19,412 nucleotides of DNA from an uncultured Bacteroidales bacterium. GTDB lineage: Bacteria; Bacteroidota; Bacteroidia; Bacteroidales; Paludibacteraceae. Shown in pieces: positions 1 through 7,033 of the stretch. The stretch is taken from assembly GCA_937911935.1 (NCBI GenBank), contig CALDQH010000015.1:1-19412 (forward strand), given 5' to 3'. Position 1 is the stretch's first letter. Every line of letters begins with the position of its first letter. Made by a program: the position numbers and the translations under genes. Under the pieces are notes generated by a model that saw only the letters and a program-made list of their open reading frames with translations, had not been told where the DNA came from and did not search any database.

Positions 1-52
1 ATATACATCTCCACCATAATTTGTAATATCTGTAACAAAATTATCTGCTAAG

Positions 53-1384
53 AAATTAAAAGTTGAAGAAGCATACGCCCAACAATACGACACCGTATCT
101 GCCTTCCAAAACGAGTTGCAAGGCTATCGCCAACAACTAGTTGGTCCCTATCTAACCGATAGCGTAAAACGTAACGAGCTAGTACAGGAAGCATACAAGC
201 ACTTTTTGGAAGATATCGAGGTGAGTCATATCTTATTCCGCATTGACTTCCCCAACGAAGCTCCTCTTGCCCTAGAGAAAGCACAAAAGGCACGCAAACG
301 CCTAAAAAAAGAAGACTTTGCTAAAGTCGCTGTCGAAGTTTCAGAAGACCCATCGGTAGTAGAAAACAAAGGTTACTTAGGATATACCACAGGGGGACAA
401 TTTGTTTATCCTTTTGAAAGAGCTGCCTATAATTTAAAGGTAGGCGAAATTAGCCAACCTATTCGCACCTCATTTGGCTACCACATCATCAAATTACACA
501 ATCGTCGTCCTTCCAAAGGCGAGATTCGCGTTGCGCATATCCTCAAGCGCAAACCTTACCAAGCCGATTCTGCCCAGCTTGCTGCTGTAAAAGAAGAGGT
601 TTTCAAAATGCACCAACAGCTAAAAGAAGGTGCTAATTTTGCCGAATTTGCACGTCTGTATTCAGACGACAAAGAAACACTACAAGGGGGAGAATTACCA
701 TGGCTCTCATTAGGCAAAACCCCACCCGAATTCGAAAAAGCAGCATTTGATTTGAATGCCGAAAACCGACTTAGCGAACCTGTAGAGGCAGTTTACGGAT
801 GGCATATCATTCATTTGCTCGAAAAACGTCCCATTGGTTCGTTCGAATCCTACCAAGAAAAATTAACAAACCGCGTTAAAATGGACCAACGCAGATCCAT
901 CATCAATCGCAGTTTTATCGACAAACTAAAAAAAGAATACAACTTTAAAATAGGCAAAAACGACACCATTGCTACCTTTGCCAACCAAATCATTAGCAAA
1001 GAGGATTTTGGTGAATTCATAGAATCAGTTGGCGATACAACCGTTACGCAAGAAGCATACATAGACGTACGCTTAATGCAATACGAAAATCAACAATTAG
1101 AGAACAAGTACCCCGAATTTGGCATGCTCATGAACGAATACCGCGAGGGCATTCTACTCTTTAATATTTGCAACGATTTAATTTGGAGCCGAGCAAGCAA
1201 AGATACCGAGGGATTGCAAAAATTCTTTGAAGAAAACAGAGCCGACTACCCTAGCGATTACACCTACAAAAAAGGTCCTGTAGTAAACGACTACCAAGTT
1301 TACCTCGAAAAACAATGGGTACAACAATTACGAGAAAAACACACCGTTACCATTCACCACGATGTTCTAAATAACATTCCATGA
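53..1384 (+). CDS. PpiC-type peptidyl-prolyl isomerase (two parvulin domains), 5' truncated
   Basis: Periplasmic parvulin-type prolyl isomerase/chaperone, probably acting on outer-membrane protein precursors. Two rotamase domains are visible. One lies at about 221-511 (SHILF at the start, then GYLGYTTGG and FGYHIIKL). The second lies at about 527-826 (VAHIL, LQGGELPW, YGWHIIHL). A further C-terminal region of about 180 residues follows. The 5' end is missing: family members begin with a signal peptide and some 60 residues before the KLKVEEA segment seen here at 53-73. Upstream of 53 the reading frame has no ATG and hits a TAA at 17-19. The first possible start, TTG at 116, would remove the signal peptide and part of the conserved helix region, so I treat the gene as partial or broken rather than starting there. 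The stop overlaps the next gene's ATG (ATGA, 1381-1384), showing an operon with the SurA-like genes downstream. Confidence 0.85.
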   Translation, partial: KLKVEEAYAQQYDTVSAFQNELQGYRQQLVGPYLTDSVKRNELVQEAYKHFLEDIEVSHILFRIDFPNEAPLALEKAQKARKRLKKEDFAKVAVEVSEDPSVVENKGYLGYTTGGQFVYPFERAAYNLKVGEISQPIRTSFGYHIIKLHNRRPSKGEIRVAHILKRKPYQADSAQLAAVKEEVFKMHQQLKEGANFAEFARLYSDDKETLQGGELPWLSLGKTPPEFEKAAFDLNAENRLSEPVEAVYGWHIIHLLEKRPIGSFESYQEKLTNRVKMDQRRSIINRSFIDKLKKEYNFKIGKNDTIATFANQIISKEDFGEFIESVGDTTVTQEAYIDVRLMQYENQQLENKYPEFGMLMNEYREGILLFNICNDLIWSRASKDTEGLQKFFEENRADYPSDYTYKKGPVVNDYQVYLEKQWVQQLREKHTVTIHHDVLNNIP

Positions 1385-2241
1385 GTTTTGTAAAGCGTCT
1401 TGTTATCCTAACCTTTAGCATTATTCTGCTTTCGTCCTGCCAACAAATTGTTCAAGATTTAACACGCGAGGCCGTATTAGAAGTAGAAGGAGACTTTCTT
1501 TATCAAGACGAAATAGAAAACTTTATCCCCGATAACATTTCCAAAGAAGATAGTTTATACCTGGCAGAGAGTTACAAAAAGCAATGGGTTACACGCACAT
1601 TGCTATACAAAAAGGCATTAAGTAACATCGGCAAAGACAAAAACATCGAACAACAAGCAGAACTATATCGCAAAGAATTGATGATCAATCAATTTCAGCA
1701 AAAACTCATTGCCGAAAAACTAAATGATATTCCAGAAGATTCTTTGGTATCCTATTACGAAAAGAATAAATCACTATTTCCCTTAGACGAGGTAGTCGTA
1801 AAAGGCATCTTCATACAACTACCCACTTCTGCAACCGATCAAGCTGATTTATCCAAATGGCTTTCGAATACTACCGACGAGAACCTAGAAAACATCATGC
1901 GATACTGCACACAACATGCCGTTTCGTACGAGTTCAATTTAGAATCATGGACTCCCTATAACAAGATGATTGCGCTCATGCCACAACCCATTAGCGCCAA
2001 CGACCCCTCGTTAACACGCGGCATCATCGTGCAAACAAATCAGGAATATAGTTACTATTTACGCATCACTGGCAAATGCGAATCAGGATCGCCCGAACCC
2101 TACGAAATGATTAAACCCAGACTACACAACATACTCCTAAACCAGGAAAAAATACGCTTTATCAACCAATTCCAACAAGAGCTATACAACCAAGCTATCA
2201 AGGAAGGAAAAGTAATCTCACACGATAACGAGTCTTTATAA
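1381..2241 (+). CDS. SurA-like lipoprotein (parvulin-cluster chaperone)
   Basis: A 286-residue predicted lipoprotein. A basic start (MSFVKR), a hydrophobic stretch and a lipobox LSSC place the lipidated Cys at residue 20. The region after it (EVEGDFLYQDEIENFIP, then a helical QWVTRTLLYKKA segment) resembles the N-terminal substrate-binding module of SurA/PrsA-type chaperones. I cannot see a well-formed parvulin active domain; residues 135-250 would be where a degenerate one lies. The role is inferred from context: it overlaps the upstream PpiC gene by four bases and ends three bases before surA, so the three are almost certainly co-transcribed and probably serve outer-membrane protein folding. 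A non-catalytic chaperone is the likeliest reading; an active isomerase is less likely. Confidence 0.75.
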   Translation: MSFVKRLVILTFSIILLSSCQQIVQDLTREAVLEVEGDFLYQDEIENFIPDNISKEDSLYLAESYKKQWVTRTLLYKKALSNIGKDKNIEQQAELYRKELMINQFQQKLIAEKLNDIPEDSLVSYYEKNKSLFPLDEVVVKGIFIQLPTSATDQADLSKWLSNTTDENLENIMRYCTQHAVSYEFNLESWTPYNKMIALMPQPISANDPSLTRGIIVQTNQEYSYYLRITGKCESGSPEPYEMIKPRLHNILLNQEKIRFINQFQQELYNQAIKEGKVISHDNESL

Positions 2242-2244
2242 ACC

Positions 2245-3588
2245 ATGCAAAAAATACTTTCTATTTATATCTGTTTTATTCTATCTCTTGGTCTATACGC
2301 AACCAATCGAATCGTAGATCAAGTCCTATGGGTTGTAGGCGATGAGCCTATTTTGCAATCCGACATAGAAAATGAGATAGCCAGACGCCGATACGAAAAA
2401 GAAAGTATTGACGGCGATGCCTATTGCGTCATACCCGAGCAAATCGCTATTCAAAAACTTTTTATCGCTCAAGCCAAATTAGATAGTATTGTCGTACCAG
2501 AAGGCTCTGTTGATCAACAAGTTGATGCCCGTATCAAATACTTTATCGGGCAAATCGGCTCGAAAGAAAAATTAGAAGAATATTTCAAGAAACCACTCAA
2601 GGATATTCGCGAAACCATGAGTTCGTCGGTACGCGACCAACTTATGGCACAAGAGATGCAGCGTAACATTATGAGTGGCATACACATTACACCTGCCGAT
2701 GTTAGACGTTTTTACAACGAAATTCCCAAAGACAGCATCCCTACCATTCCAGAACAAGTAGAAGTACAAATCATTAGTATATCCCCCCAAGTAACACTGG
2801 CAGAACAAGAACGAGTAAAGAGCCAATTGAGAGATTTTCGCGAAAAAATTGAAAACGGCGAATATGAGTTTTCTACCTTGGCCATCCTTTATTCCGAAGA
2901 CAGAGGCAGTGCCCTACAAGGTGGCGAGTTGGGATTTATGACAAGAGGTAAATTGGTACCCGAATTTGCCAATACAGCCTTTGCATTATACGATCCCAAG
3001 AAAGTTTCTCGCATTGTAGAATCCGAATTTGGCTACCACATTATCCAGCTAATCGAGCGCAAGAACGATCAAGTCAATTGCCGACACATCCTACTTACCC
3101 CCAAAATTGGTTATGCAGAACGCATCAAGACCAGCACACAATTAGATAGCATTGCAACCTGCATACGCAACGAAGAAAGTTCTTTTGCCGAAAACGCCTT
3201 ACGCTTCTCGGAAGATGAATTATCAAAACAAACCGGTGGCGTAATGATTAACATGCAAAATGGCACCACTAAATTTCAATTACAAGAACTTCCATCCGAG
3301 ATAGCCAAAGCCATCTATGGCATGGAGGTAGGCGAAATTTCGAAACCATTCCCTTACAAAGACGAAAAAAACAAGGAACGCATTGCCATTGTCAAACTAA
3401 AATCCAGAACAAAAGCCCACAAGGCACACCCTGATACTGACTATCAATTACTAAAAGACATGGTAACCGGCCTAAAAAACCAAGAAGAAATCAAAAAATG
3501 GATTCTAAAAAAACAGGCCGAAACCTACATTTACATTACCCCTGAGCACCGCAATTGTACCTTCCAATTCCCCAATTGGGTAAAATAA
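2245..3588 (+). CDS. surA: SurA-type periplasmic chaperone / peptidyl-prolyl isomerase
   Basis: A 447-residue SurA-family protein that escorts unfolded outer-membrane proteins across the periplasm. A signal peptide occupies about residues 1-19. A SurA N-terminal domain follows (about 22-165, beginning NRIVDQVLWVVGDEPILQSD, the usual opening of the family). The first parvulin domain is at about 171-272 (ILYSEDRGSALQGGELGFM, FGYHIIQLIERK). The second is at about 277-387 (CRHILL, FSEDELSKQTGG, VGEISKPF). Length and domain order match E. coli SurA (428 residues). It starts three bases after the preceding stop and has no Shine-Dalgarno sequence, as is usual in this phylum. It is followed ten bases later by an OstA-like gene, a pairing that fits joint work in outer-membrane assembly. 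Confidence 0.92.
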   Translation: MQKILSIYICFILSLGLYATNRIVDQVLWVVGDEPILQSDIENEIARRRYEKESIDGDAYCVIPEQIAIQKLFIAQAKLDSIVVPEGSVDQQVDARIKYFIGQIGSKEKLEEYFKKPLKDIRETMSSSVRDQLMAQEMQRNIMSGIHITPADVRRFYNEIPKDSIPTIPEQVEVQIISISPQVTLAEQERVKSQLRDFREKIENGEYEFSTLAILYSEDRGSALQGGELGFMTRGKLVPEFANTAFALYDPKKVSRIVESEFGYHIIQLIERKNDQVNCRHILLTPKIGYAERIKTSTQLDSIATCIRNEESSFAENALRFSEDELSKQTGGVMINMQNGTTKFQLQELPSEIAKAIYGMEVGEISKPFPYKDEKNKERIAIVKLKSRTKAHKAHPDTDYQLLKDMVTGLKNQEEIKKWILKKQAETYIYITPEHRNCTFQFPNWVK

Positions 3589-3598
3589 ATGCATCGCA

Positions 3599-5209
3599 AT
3601 GAAAAAATATCTGTACATACTTTCATTGTTTCTTGCATGCTTTACAATGGGTTGGGCACAAAAAAAACTCATTTACTTAGACCATTCCGACAAACTTGAA
3701 TTTGACAACGAGAAATGGCCAGACTGCCAAATCCTTATCGGCAACGTTCAACTTAGGCACGAAAACATGATTATGCACTGCGACAGTGCCTATTTTTTCG
3801 ACAAAAACAACCAAGTTATCGCATCGGGTAACATCAAAATGAATCAAAAGGATTCCTTGTTTATCTACGGCGACAAACTATTTTACGACGGCGATACCCG
3901 CCTTGCGCGCCTACGTCACAACGTACGCATGATAAACCAACAAGCCACCCTTTATACCGACTCACTCAACTACGATCGCCGTCAAAATATCGGCTATTAT
4001 TTTACGGGCGGACGAATCGTTGACGGAAATAACGTTTTGGTTTCTGTAAAAGGAAAATTTTATCCAGACATCGACTTAGCTGTTTTTCAGAACGATGTTG
4101 TACTTACCAATCCAGATTTTATCCTTACATCAGACACCTTGCATTACAACACACAAACAGATATTGCCAACATTTTAGGACCTTCCAATATTGTCCACCA
4201 AGACAGCACTTTTATTTATGCAGAGCGCGGTTGGTACGACACGCAAAAAGATTTATCCGAATTAACCCAAAATCCACATCTTCACGACCTCGAAGGACAT
4301 TACATTGCAGCCGACACACTCTTTCATGATCACAAAAAGCACCACAGCGAGGCATTTAGCAACGTAAGCCTACAAGACTCCACCAACAACATCATAATTT
4401 CGGGCAATTACGGTTGGTATAACGACAGCACACTCAATGCACTAATTACCAAGACACCTACCCTGTACTATTTTGAGCAAGACAAGCAAGATACGCTCTA
4501 CCTAACTGCCGATACCCTACAATACAGCGACCAAGGGCAACGTCTAAAACTAAATGCATACCACCACGTTCAGTCCTGGCATACCGATTTTCAGAGCCTA
4601 TGCGATTCTGCCTTTTATAGCGATCTCGACTCAACCTTACGACTATACGGCACCCCCGTTATGTGGAATGATTCTAACCAACATACCGGAAACGAAATTC
4701 ATATCTTCCTTGCCAACAATGTCGTTAAAACAGTAACGTTAGAGAACAATGCCTTTGTTTTCTCACGCACCGACACCATCGTATATAACCAAATGTCAGG
4801 CAAAAAAATCATCGCTCATTTTGCTGATAACCGCATGTATAAAACAGAAGTGATGGGCAATGCTCGGAGCATCTACTTTGTCGAGGATACAGACGAAGCA
4901 AACCCTTCACAAACATCCGAAGAAAAAAACTACACAGGTATCAATCAAGCAGAAAGCAGCAATCTTACCATGTATATGAACGACCGCAATGCCATCAAGA
5001 AGATTGTAATGAGTCCTACATCAAACGGAACGCTATATACTCCCGATAAAATTACCCAGAAAAAAGTAACCCAATTAGAGGGACTACACGACTATAACAA
5101 CATCCGTCCCAAGGATAAAAACGATATTTACATCCCCAAAAATAAAGAAACCTTGAAGGCAGCCGAAGCCACCAACAAGGTTCGTAAAAGACGTCGAAAC
5201 TTACAATAA
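3599..5209 (+). CDS. OstA/LptA-like periplasmic protein
   Basis: A 536-residue secreted protein with a signal peptide at about residues 1-20 (MKKYLYILSLFLACFTMGWA). The rest is a series of beta-jellyroll-like repeats of the OstA/LptA family. Recurrent motifs are of the type HCDSAYFF, ASGNIKM, DTLHYN and ADTLQYSD, in which a D-(S/T)-(A/L)-x-(Y/F) turn is repeated many times. LptA-family proteins form the bridge carrying lipopolysaccharide to the outer membrane. In Bacteroidota, proteins of this length are LptA-like but lack the LptD barrel, and none is visible here. The tail is short and basic (KVRKRRRNLQ). It is the last gene of the chaperone operon. Its stop lies one base from the convergent trpB stop. 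The function in LPS transport or outer-membrane assembly is a family inference. Confidence 0.85.
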   Translation: MKKYLYILSLFLACFTMGWAQKKLIYLDHSDKLEFDNEKWPDCQILIGNVQLRHENMIMHCDSAYFFDKNNQVIASGNIKMNQKDSLFIYGDKLFYDGDTRLARLRHNVRMINQQATLYTDSLNYDRRQNIGYYFTGGRIVDGNNVLVSVKGKFYPDIDLAVFQNDVVLTNPDFILTSDTLHYNTQTDIANILGPSNIVHQDSTFIYAERGWYDTQKDLSELTQNPHLHDLEGHYIAADTLFHDHKKHHSEAFSNVSLQDSTNNIIISGNYGWYNDSTLNALITKTPTLYYFEQDKQDTLYLTADTLQYSDQGQRLKLNAYHHVQSWHTDFQSLCDSAFYSDLDSTLRLYGTPVMWNDSNQHTGNEIHIFLANNVVKTVTLENNAFVFSRTDTIVYNQMSGKKIIAHFADNRMYKTEVMGNARSIYFVEDTDEANPSQTSEEKNYTGINQAESSNLTMYMNDRNAIKKIVMSPTSNGTLYTPDKITQKKVTQLEGLHDYNNIRPKDKNDIYIPKNKETLKAAEATNKVRKRRRNLQ

Positions 5210-5210
5210 A

Positions 5211-6575
5211 TTAAGGTTGCAACGACTGAATTCTAGCAATGCTATCATCAATGCTTGCTTGTTCTATCTCAAAATTATGCAAGCCTCCTTGCAAATATTT
5301 CTCATACGACATCATATCGATAAGACCATGACCAGATAGGTTGAACAAGATAACCTTTTCTTGACCCTCTTCTTTGGCTTTAAGCGCCTCGCGAATTGCT
5401 ACCGAGATAGCGTGCGTTGATTCGGGTGCAGGAATAATTCCTTCTGCCTGAGCAAACAAAATACCTGCTTTAAAAGTTTCTTCTTGTGGAATTGCTTGCG
5501 CCTCGATAAAACCATCTTTGCGCAACTGACTGATAATGGTTCCTGCGCCATGATAACGTAAACCGCCAGCATGAATACTTGCAGGCTCAAAATCATGACC
5601 CAAGGTGTACATAGGCAATAGCGGTGTATAACCTTCTGTATCACCAAAGTCGTACGCAAACTTGCCTCTGGTTAATTTGGGGCACGATGCAGGCTCTGCA
5701 GCGATAACTCGTACATTTTTACCTTCGGTAAATCGATGACGCAAGAAAGGCAAAGAAATACCCCCAAAATTAGAGCCCCCACCAAAGCAACCAATTACCA
5801 CGTCTGGATAATCACCCGCAATAGCCATTTGTTTTTCGGCTTCCAAACCAATAACGGTTTGATGAAGCATAACATGGTTCAATACACTACCAAGCGCATA
5901 GCGTGTATATTCATCTTTCAATGCTTCCTCTACTGCTTCGGATATAGCCATACCCAAGCTACCATTGGTACCAGGGAATTGTTCGCGCATCTTTCTACCA
6001 ATCTCGGTTTCGGCACTTGGAGATGCAAAAACCTGCGCCCCATACGTATTCATGACTGCTTTACGGTATGGTTTTTGTTCGTAGCTCACTTTGACCATAA
6101 ACACCCTCAAATCCAATCCAAAGTGTTTACACGCAATACTCAAAGAACTACCCCATTGACCAGCACCTGTCTCGGTGGTCAAATGTTTAATCCCCTGAAT
6201 CTTATTGAAATAAGCTTGAGGAATAGCAGAGTTTAATTTATGAGAGCCTACAGGGCTAACACTTTCGTTCTTGAAATAAATTTTTGCTGGTGTATCCAAT
6301 GCTTTTTCCAAGCCAGATGCACGCACCAATGGCGTAGGACGATAAATGCGGTACAAATCACGCACCTCATCTGGTATTTCTATCCAACGATCTTGGCTAA
6401 ATTCTTGATCAATCAGTGCCTTGGCAAAAATAGGTTCCATATCCTCTTTTGTCAACAACTGCTTGGTCTTAGGATTAAGCATTGGCATGGGTTTATTTGG
6501 CATATCAGCCACGATATTATACCATGCTGTTGGCATCTCGTTTTCTGGCAAAACGATTTTTTTCGTTGTTTTCAT
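5211..6575 (-). CDS. trpB: Tryptophan synthase beta chain, TrpB2 type
   Basis: A 454-residue PLP enzyme joining indole (or a related substrate) with serine to make tryptophan. Family marks: GSHKLNSA with the Schiff-base lysine at K113, ETGAGQWG with the catalytic glutamate at E135, the phosphate-binding loop GGGSNFGG (265-272), and a C-terminal HALSGHG-type segment (LFNLSGHGLIDM). Compared with the roughly 400-residue TrpB1 of E. coli it has the long N-terminal extension and the SYEQKPYRK, ALGSVLNHV and TLGHDF segments characteristic of the TrpB2 subgroup. TrpB2 proteins usually lack the full TrpA-binding surface. No trpA or other trp gene is in the window. The gene is preceded by a leader with tandem Trp codons and a terminator (6628-6740), so expression is probably attenuated by charged tRNA-Trp. 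It converges on the ostA-like gene with a one-base gap and no visible terminator. Confidence 0.95.
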   Translation of the reverse strand: MKTTKKIVLPENEMPTAWYNIVADMPNKPMPMLNPKTKQLLTKEDMEPIFAKALIDQEFSQDRWIEIPDEVRDLYRIYRPTPLVRASGLEKALDTPAKIYFKNESVSPVGSHKLNSAIPQAYFNKIQGIKHLTTETGAGQWGSSLSIACKHFGLDLRVFMVKVSYEQKPYRKAVMNTYGAQVFASPSAETEIGRKMREQFPGTNGSLGMAISEAVEEALKDEYTRYALGSVLNHVMLHQTVIGLEAEKQMAIAGDYPDVVIGCFGGGSNFGGISLPFLRHRFTEGKNVRVIAAEPASCPKLTRGKFAYDFGDTEGYTPLLPMYTLGHDFEPASIHAGGLRYHGAGTIISQLRKDGFIEAQAIPQEETFKAGILFAQAEGIIPAPESTHAISVAIREALKAKEEGQEKVILFNLSGHGLIDMMSYEKYLQGGLHNFEIEQASIDDSIARIQSLQP

Positions 6576-6627
6576 AGTATATAGTTTTTGAATTTATTCG
6601 CTGTTTATCTCATATTGCTTAGGAAGC

Positions 6628-6659
6628 AAAAAAAACCGCAGGTGGATAACCTACGGTTT
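6628..6659 (-). terminator. Intrinsic terminator in the trpB leader (attenuator)
   Basis: On the minus strand AAACCGTAGGT (6659-6649) pairs with ACCTGCGGTTT (6643-6633) around a five-base loop TATCC, giving an 11-bp stem with one G-U wobble. A run of eight T follows (including the last three of the stem). The wobble would be a C-A mismatch on the other strand, so the element works only for leftward transcription. It lies 52 bases before the trpB start and 36 bases after the leader-peptide stop. It either ends rpmF transcripts, or, as I favour, serves as the conditional terminator of trpB. Confidence 0.88.
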
Positions 6660-6705
6660 ATATAAATTATATATAACACTGTCCACCTTTACTGCTTAAA
6701 GGCGG
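6640..6705 (-). promoter_or_regulatory. Alternative RNA pairings of a trp attenuator (segments 1-2, 2-3)
   Basis: Segment 1 (CCGCCTTT, 6705-6698) overlaps the end of the leader peptide. It pairs with segment 2 (AAAGGTGG, 6690-6683), an 8-bp stem with one G-U wobble and a seven-base loop. Segment 2 can instead pair through AGGTGGA (6688-6682) with TCCACCT (6646-6640), which is the loop and inner 3' arm of the terminator. The two pairings of segment 2 exclude each other, and the second excludes the terminator. A ribosome stalled at the Trp codons (6708-6713) would cover segment 1 and free segment 2 for antitermination. A ribosome reaching the stop codon (6696-6698) would cover segment 2 and let the terminator form. 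This logic matches the E. coli trp leader; it is inferred from the sequence only. Confidence 0.8.
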
Positions 6706-6740
6706 CGCCACCAAAATTTATGTGCCATATATAAATTCAT
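6696..6740 (-). CDS. trpL: trp leader peptide (14 residues, tandem Trp codons)
   Basis: A short reading frame encoding MNLYMAHKFWWRRL, with TGG TGG as codons 10 and 11 (6713-6708) and TAA at 6698-6696. Tandem tryptophans followed by arginine recall the WWR of E. coli TrpL, which also has 14 residues. The stop falls at the end of attenuator segment 1, the same arrangement as in classical leaders. An internal ATG at codon 5 could be the true start. A purine-rich GAAGATAAG lies just upstream, but there is no real Shine-Dalgarno sequence. The peptide itself probably has no function; its translation senses charged tRNA-Trp. Two adjacent rare Trp codons in a 14-codon frame placed before trpB are very unlikely by chance. 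Confidence 0.82.
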   Translation of the reverse strand: MNLYMAHKFWWRRL

Positions 6741-6783
6741 TTTGCTTATCTTCGTCTTGTTTAGACAAGTTTGTAACAGAAAG

Positions 6784-6813
6784 AGTTCGAATCGTCACAG
6801 AACAATCCGAACT
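6784..6813 (-). terminator. Hairpin just downstream of rpmF (weak terminator or mRNA 3'-end structure)
   Basis: On the minus strand AGTTCGGATTGT pairs with ACGATTCGAACT in a 12-bp stem (two G-U wobbles) with loop TCTGTG, 24 bases after the rpmF stop. The wobbles pair only in the leftward transcript. The downstream CTTTCTGTTAC is a poor U-tract, so complete termination is doubtful. It may mark the processed 3' end of the yceD-rpmF message and allow some readthrough into the trpB leader. Confidence 0.5.
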
Positions 6814-6836
6814 ATATTTTCCATCACAGCATAAGA

Positions 6837-7022
6837 TTACGCTTGAGCTGTTTGTTCAGCAGCTAATTTACCTCTGTAGAAACCACATTCTCCACATACA
6901 GTGTGAGCAATGTGCAACGCACCGCAGTTAGAGCAAGCTACCAAAGTAGGAGCTACTGCTACATCATGAGTTCTACGTTTAGCAGTTCTGGTTTTCGATT
7001 GTCTTCTTTTAGGATGTGCCAT
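6837..7022 (-). CDS. rpmF: 50S ribosomal protein L32
   Basis: A 61-residue L32 of the large subunit. It opens with the family's MAHPKRRQSKTRTAKRRTHD signature, then carries a zinc ribbon with cysteines at 30, 33, 43 and 46 (CSNC and CGEC). Length is normal. The start ATG lies 11 bases after the yceD/DUF177 stop, the widely conserved yceD-rpmF pair. In many bacteria fatty-acid genes (plsX or fabH) follow; here the next gene is the trpB leader instead. It is presumably expressed from the promoter at 7572-7601. Because all four zinc ligands are kept, this is the zinc-dependent form, unlike L36 and S4 in this window. Confidence 0.97.
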   Translation of the reverse strand: MAHPKRRQSKTRTAKRRTHDVAVAPTLVACSNCGALHIAHTVCGECGFYRGKLAAEQTAQA

Positions 7023-7033
7023 AACTTTATTAT

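Noticed and set aside
48..293. An 81-codon minus-strand frame opposite the PpiC gene.
   Set aside because: It lies inside the certain plus-strand coding region and shows no recognisable protein features.
116..1384. TTG at 116 as the true start of the first gene.
   Set aside because: It would remove the signal peptide and cut through a conserved region whose coding sequence continues upstream to about 53; the gene is better seen as 5' incomplete.
5736..6584. Long plus-strand reading frames opposite trpB.
   Set aside because: They are shadows of the minus-strand gene: compositions are implausible (Cys/His/Trp-rich, no domains) and trpB is certain.
6697..6714. GGTGGCGCCGCC in the trpB leader looks like the T-box core GGTGGNACCGCG.
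   Set aside because: The bases are fully explained as TGG TGG CGC CGC codons of the leader peptide. I see no stem I with a specifier loop, and T-boxes are not typical of this phylum.
6795..6824. Nine-codon frame MENIVRIVL between rpmF and the trp leader as a second leader peptide.
   Set aside because: It has no Trp codons, overlaps the post-rpmF hairpin and has no initiation signal; chance is enough.
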